Position numbers and translations under genes: made by a program. A DNA stretch of 64,000 nucleotides, taken from the NCBI GenBank assembly GCA_030789695.1, contig CM061132.1, positions 148,002,597 to 148,066,596 on the forward strand, read 5' to 3'. Below, one piece after another: positions 61,076-64,000 of this stretch. Each line of letters starts with the position of its first letter. The first letter of the stretch is position 1. The stretch is from Scilla litardierei. Its lineage: Eukaryota > Streptophyta > Magnoliopsida > Asparagales > Asparagaceae. Below the pieces are notes generated by a model that saw only the letters and a program-made list of their open reading frames with translations, was not told the DNA's origin and ran no database searches.

Positions 61076-62096
61076 GTTTCTTGTGATGGCATGATACTGG
61101 ATGACTGGTGGAATTGAGGTTGACTCTGGACATTACTAATTACTACATTCGATCATTCTCTATGGACCTCTCCCTTGACTACGTAATTTACATAATATTA
61201 AACAACATCACGACACTAAAACTAATAATTGATTAATTCAGCTTGGCTAGCCGGTTTTTGGAAAAACTTATGATTGTGAGAGTGCGGGAGCAACTGGGAC
61301 CTGTCTTTCGGCCATGTCTGGGAGGATTTCTATTCCACAATCAGGCATGATCATTTACGATACTATCACTTGTATTAACATTTGAATGGATCATGAGTAG
61401 TCTGTTACTTGGCCCAGGGTAGCACACTTGCAGTCTCACGAAGGTCTTCGTGTTGCACACCGTATTCTTCCTCATAAGTCACAGTCTAGGAATGGTTCAC
61501 TTTAGTGAGTACCATCTTGCAGTAGTTCGTGGTCATCTAATCATTATAACATGTTACTTATCTGTATCGTACCTTTATAATTGCTGTCATATCTCCTTTT
61601 TTGTGCACCGTTATCATTTCTGCCTCTTGGTTTGATATTGTCTGCTCTATTAAGGGTGGTAGGACTTCTGTTGCCCCATTAGGTGATGCACTGGATCATA
61701 CGGAAGGGCTTGAGCACGAGGAGTCAGACTTCCAATACAGAACTTTGGAGGCTTGAGCTAGCTGAGATAAAGGTGAGTATTTACATTTCAGTTGTACTGT
61801 AGTTTTTACCGTTCTTACCTGCTTTGTTATGAGTATTCATATTCTTTATGCACTGCTCCACATTGACTTCACTGGCACCAGCAGAAACTGCATACACTTC
61901 AATTGTGACGGGCATCGGATGGTTGCGGAGTGTAAGATGTAGTGGTTGGAGAGCATATAGAGCAAAGGCCACACCGAGGAGGTGCCGTAACGGGCAGAGG
62001 CCGGAGGGGGCCGATGGGGTGCCGCTGGGAACGAGGCCACAATGGGTCGATGAGATGACGCAAAGGGAAAAGGCCGAATGAGGTCGAGGAGACTTG
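61076..62096. other. no gene recognised
   Basis: Mixed-composition DNA with short ORFs only. A GGGTGGTAGGACTTCTG...GGAGGCTTGAGC stretch (61655-61760) looks exon-like in composition and is followed by GTGAGT. I cannot support a gene. Confidence 0.4.
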
Positions 62097-62340
62097 TGAG
62101 GCTATGCTTTAAGAGGTGAGATTGATTGTCTTAAGAAAGACATCAAGAAGCTCGAGACTGAAGCCAAGAAGAAACTGTCTAAGTGGGACGGCAAAAAGTT
62201 TAATTTTGTGGGTGTGATTAAAGGATCTGAAGAAGAACATGTGTCCTTAAAAGCCAAAATTGGACCTATGGATAATGGAGTGGATGTTGAGAAGGAAGAT
62301 GTGGACGAATTGCTGTCTACATTGAGTCCAGCCGTGTAAC
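62097..62340 (+). pseudogene. unidentified lysine-rich coding-like stretch, about 80 codons
   Basis: After a TGA at 62094-62096 the frame is open to TAA at 62338-62340. It encodes LKKDIKKLETEAKKKLSKWD, then FNFVGVIKGSEEEHVSLKAK and EKEDVDELLSTLSPAV. The first half is a likely charged helix. Codon composition looks coding, but there is no start codon in frame and no clear splice acceptor. I do not recognise the family. It could be the last exon of a broken gene or a transposon-captured exon. Confidence 0.4.
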
Positions 62341-62514
62341 GACCTGATTTCGTCGTGCACGTATTTTCATATTCGAAAGAACGATTTTTGCAATAGGGCT
62401 AATTTTTAAATCATATCAATAAAATCGACCAACTTATAAACTTATTACAAAAACCGACCAACTCTTGGCCAGCTCAGCGCGCGCGTGTGGGGACGAATTT
62501 TCAGTTTGGCCGCG

Positions 62515-62578
62515 GTTTCAAACCTCGGCCAAATTTCAATTTGGCCGCGGTTTGAAACCGCGTCCAAATCTCAAAATA
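62515..62578. repeat. two adjacent 29-bp near-perfect palindromes
   Basis: 62515-62543 and 62550-62578 each have arms TTTGGCCGCGGTTT and its complement with one mismatch. The four arms are copies of one another, so the segment can form either two small hairpins or one larger fold. It lies 550 bp upstream of the mobile-domain gene. Confidence 0.85.
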
Positions 62579-63132
62579 AGGGCAACCGCGCGGCTACCCT
62601 TTCTAAGCTTTCTGTCGTTCGTTTTTTGGTTAGAAGATAGCAGCTGCCGATGATTTTCAGCATCCTTTCGTTTGTTGAAGTCTCCAACTCTCTAAAGTAA
62701 ACATCTCACACTCTCAAGTAAATTTTGGTGTCGTTTATGATTTAGGAAATACATATTTTTAGTCAAATTTGATATTGGGTTGAAAATATTGAGGTGAAAT
62801 GATTGTTCTTCGTTGTAGAGATCAAATTCATGTGCAGTAGGTAAATGATCATAACTTGTTGAATATAATATACAGGATTAACTTGTTGTAGGATTCCTCC
62901 ATAGCCAATGTAGGAGGCAATTGTGTGACATATGGCTTCATTTTTCAATGTATGGCAAGAATTTTGTGTAAGAATTTAAAATGGCAGTCATAATATTTTA
63001 ACATTCAAATGCAACATTTTTCAAATCTAAAATGCATGTCATAACCTCAAATATACTACCAAACATATATAATATCAAATTTCAATGAGTCGTGTTTCTT
63101 CATCTTATATATATATATATATTCTAGAAGAT
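62579..63132. other. upstream region of the mobile-domain gene
   Basis: AT-rich. A TATATATATATATATAT tract at 63104-63122 lies just before the first coding exon. It may serve as core promoter, or the following TTCTAG may be a splice acceptor of an upstream leader intron. Confidence 0.4.
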
Positions 63133-64000
63133 ATGGACCCGGGACCCGTTTCAGATTCTGTCTTGTATGACCAGGCACGACATCGTTCAGCACATATACA
63201 GCCTGGGCAGGTATGAACAAAACTAGTGAATTAATATTTTACGTAAGGTATCTATCTTCGTAATTTTTCATGAAGTATATTAACATTTTGTAATTATTGG
63301 TTGCAGGAGGATATTATGTTAGTAGTGGACCGCACGAGAAAACATACTGCATGGGTTTTAGATGAGCGTGCAGCACACTACATGGAAATTGCCAAACTTG
63401 ACGTATGTGCGAGGTTGAAGTGGATACGCTTGAATTGGGTGTTACTTTCTGCATTGGTGGATAGATGGAGGCCCGAGACCAATACCTTCCATCTCCGCCA
63501 AGGTGAGATGACGATCACATTGCAGGACGTGTCAGTCATCACGGGCATTCCTGTTGAGGGCATTCCCATATGGAGAATGCCAAGCCATCCCAATTGGGCG
63601 GATTTGATGGAGCGGCTCCTTGGACAGTCATCCACAGAAAACCAAGGAGCTAAAGTAAAACTGAGCTGGTTGCGAGAGACGTTTATGGAGTTGCCTGAAG
63701 AAGCCACCCCTGAGGAGATTCGGCAATATACTCGGGCATATATTTTGCATATGTAGGCACATTATTTGTGCCAGATCCAAGTAAAGGTTCGGTGCATCTC
63801 AGATGGTTGACAAAGATGGAGCATATAGAGACCATTGGATATTATTCCTGGGGTAGTGCTATGCTTGATTACCTGTACTCAGAGCTAAGTAAGGTGGCAA
63901 GAAGGGAAACAACTGGGTTATACGCATGCTCCACCTTGTTGCAAGTATACAATTTGAAACTTAAGTTCATTGTAATATTTTTTTATATAGTAACAGTCAC
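63133..64000 (+). pseudogene. plant mobile domain (MAIN-like) protein gene, 5' part, with a frameshift
   Basis: Exon 1 (63133-63210) encodes MDPGPVSDSVLYDQARHRSA. The intron 63211-63306 is GT/AG and phase 0. Exon 2 runs from 63307 to donor CAA/GTATAC at 63944. Motifs of the aminotransferase-like plant mobile domain are clear: LDVCARLKWIRLNWVLLSAL, LVDRWRPETNTFHLRQGEM, ITLQDVSVITGIPVEGIPI and RQYTRAYILHM. At 63750-63756 one base appears missing. The next codons read VGTLFVPDPSKGSVHLRWL, ETIGYYSWGSAMLDYLYSEL and TGLYACSTLLQ in a different frame, which is the normal continuation of the domain. In Arabidopsis, MAIN and MAIL1 act in transposon silencing and meristem maintenance, but many copies of this domain are carried by transposons. 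The gene runs off the window. Confidence 0.75.

Overview
The window is nuclear DNA of a seed plant. It holds genes with spliceosomal introns of up to 25 kb, many nested LTR retrotransposons primed by initiator methionine tRNA, hAT-type MITEs, and a plant-mobile-domain gene. The interspersed, mostly AT-rich layout with long introns looks like a woody or other large-genome angiosperm rather than a grass. The species cannot be fixed from the sequence.

Three host-type genes were found. (1) A ROMO1/Mgr2 family gene on the + strand encodes a 74-residue inner-mitochondrial-membrane protein. Its exons are 3932-4004, 8388-8425 and 21706-21819, and the introns are 4.4 kb and 13.3 kb. (2) The C-terminal half of condensin subunit CAP-D2 lies on the - strand, with exons between 54121 and 24486. 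The joined exons give 671 codons plus a stop with every splice phase agreeing. One of its introns (52168-26779) is 25.4 kb and filled with transposons. (3) A plant mobile domain (MAIN-like) gene starts at 63133 on the + strand. It has a frameshift in its second exon and runs off the window.

Layout. 1-3000: decayed gypsy-type gag-like gene on the - strand. 3600-21819: the ROMO1-like gene. Its intron 1 carries a perfect 279-bp tandem duplication and an 801-bp long-TIR element. Its intron 2 carries a complete but dead 5.95-kb chromovirus (10349-16294, TSD GAAAT) inside older LTR debris, plus a 128-bp tandem duplication and two hAT-like MITEs. 22611-23083: a third MITE. 24486-54121: condensin CAP-D2 exons and introns.

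The giant CAP-D2 intron contains, in order: a young 2.69-kb gag-protease Copia element (27157-29846); a very young 2.65-kb Copia deletion derivative with an intact 678-codon gag-protease-RNase H ORF (30016-32661); a MITE (32722-33228); an old gypsy element (about 33499-46738); and a full-length 5.2-kb relative of the 2.65-kb element in the opposite orientation (46906-52100). The old gypsy element holds a solo LTR and another gypsy element (about 39533-45439). That inner element in turn holds a 1.57-kb chromovirus-derived non-autonomous element (39630-41196).

55260-57870: gypsy gag relic. 58149-61075: 1.47-kb tandem segmental duplication whose two units each start with a long CT tract. 62097-64000: a short unidentified coding-like stretch, two palindromes and the mobile-domain gene.

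A theme of the window is LTR elements that have lost reverse transcriptase and integrase but kept gag, protease or just termini. They sit close to a full-length member of one of the families. The boundaries, TSDs and PBSs given here were read directly. Family and lineage names are inferred from domain motifs.
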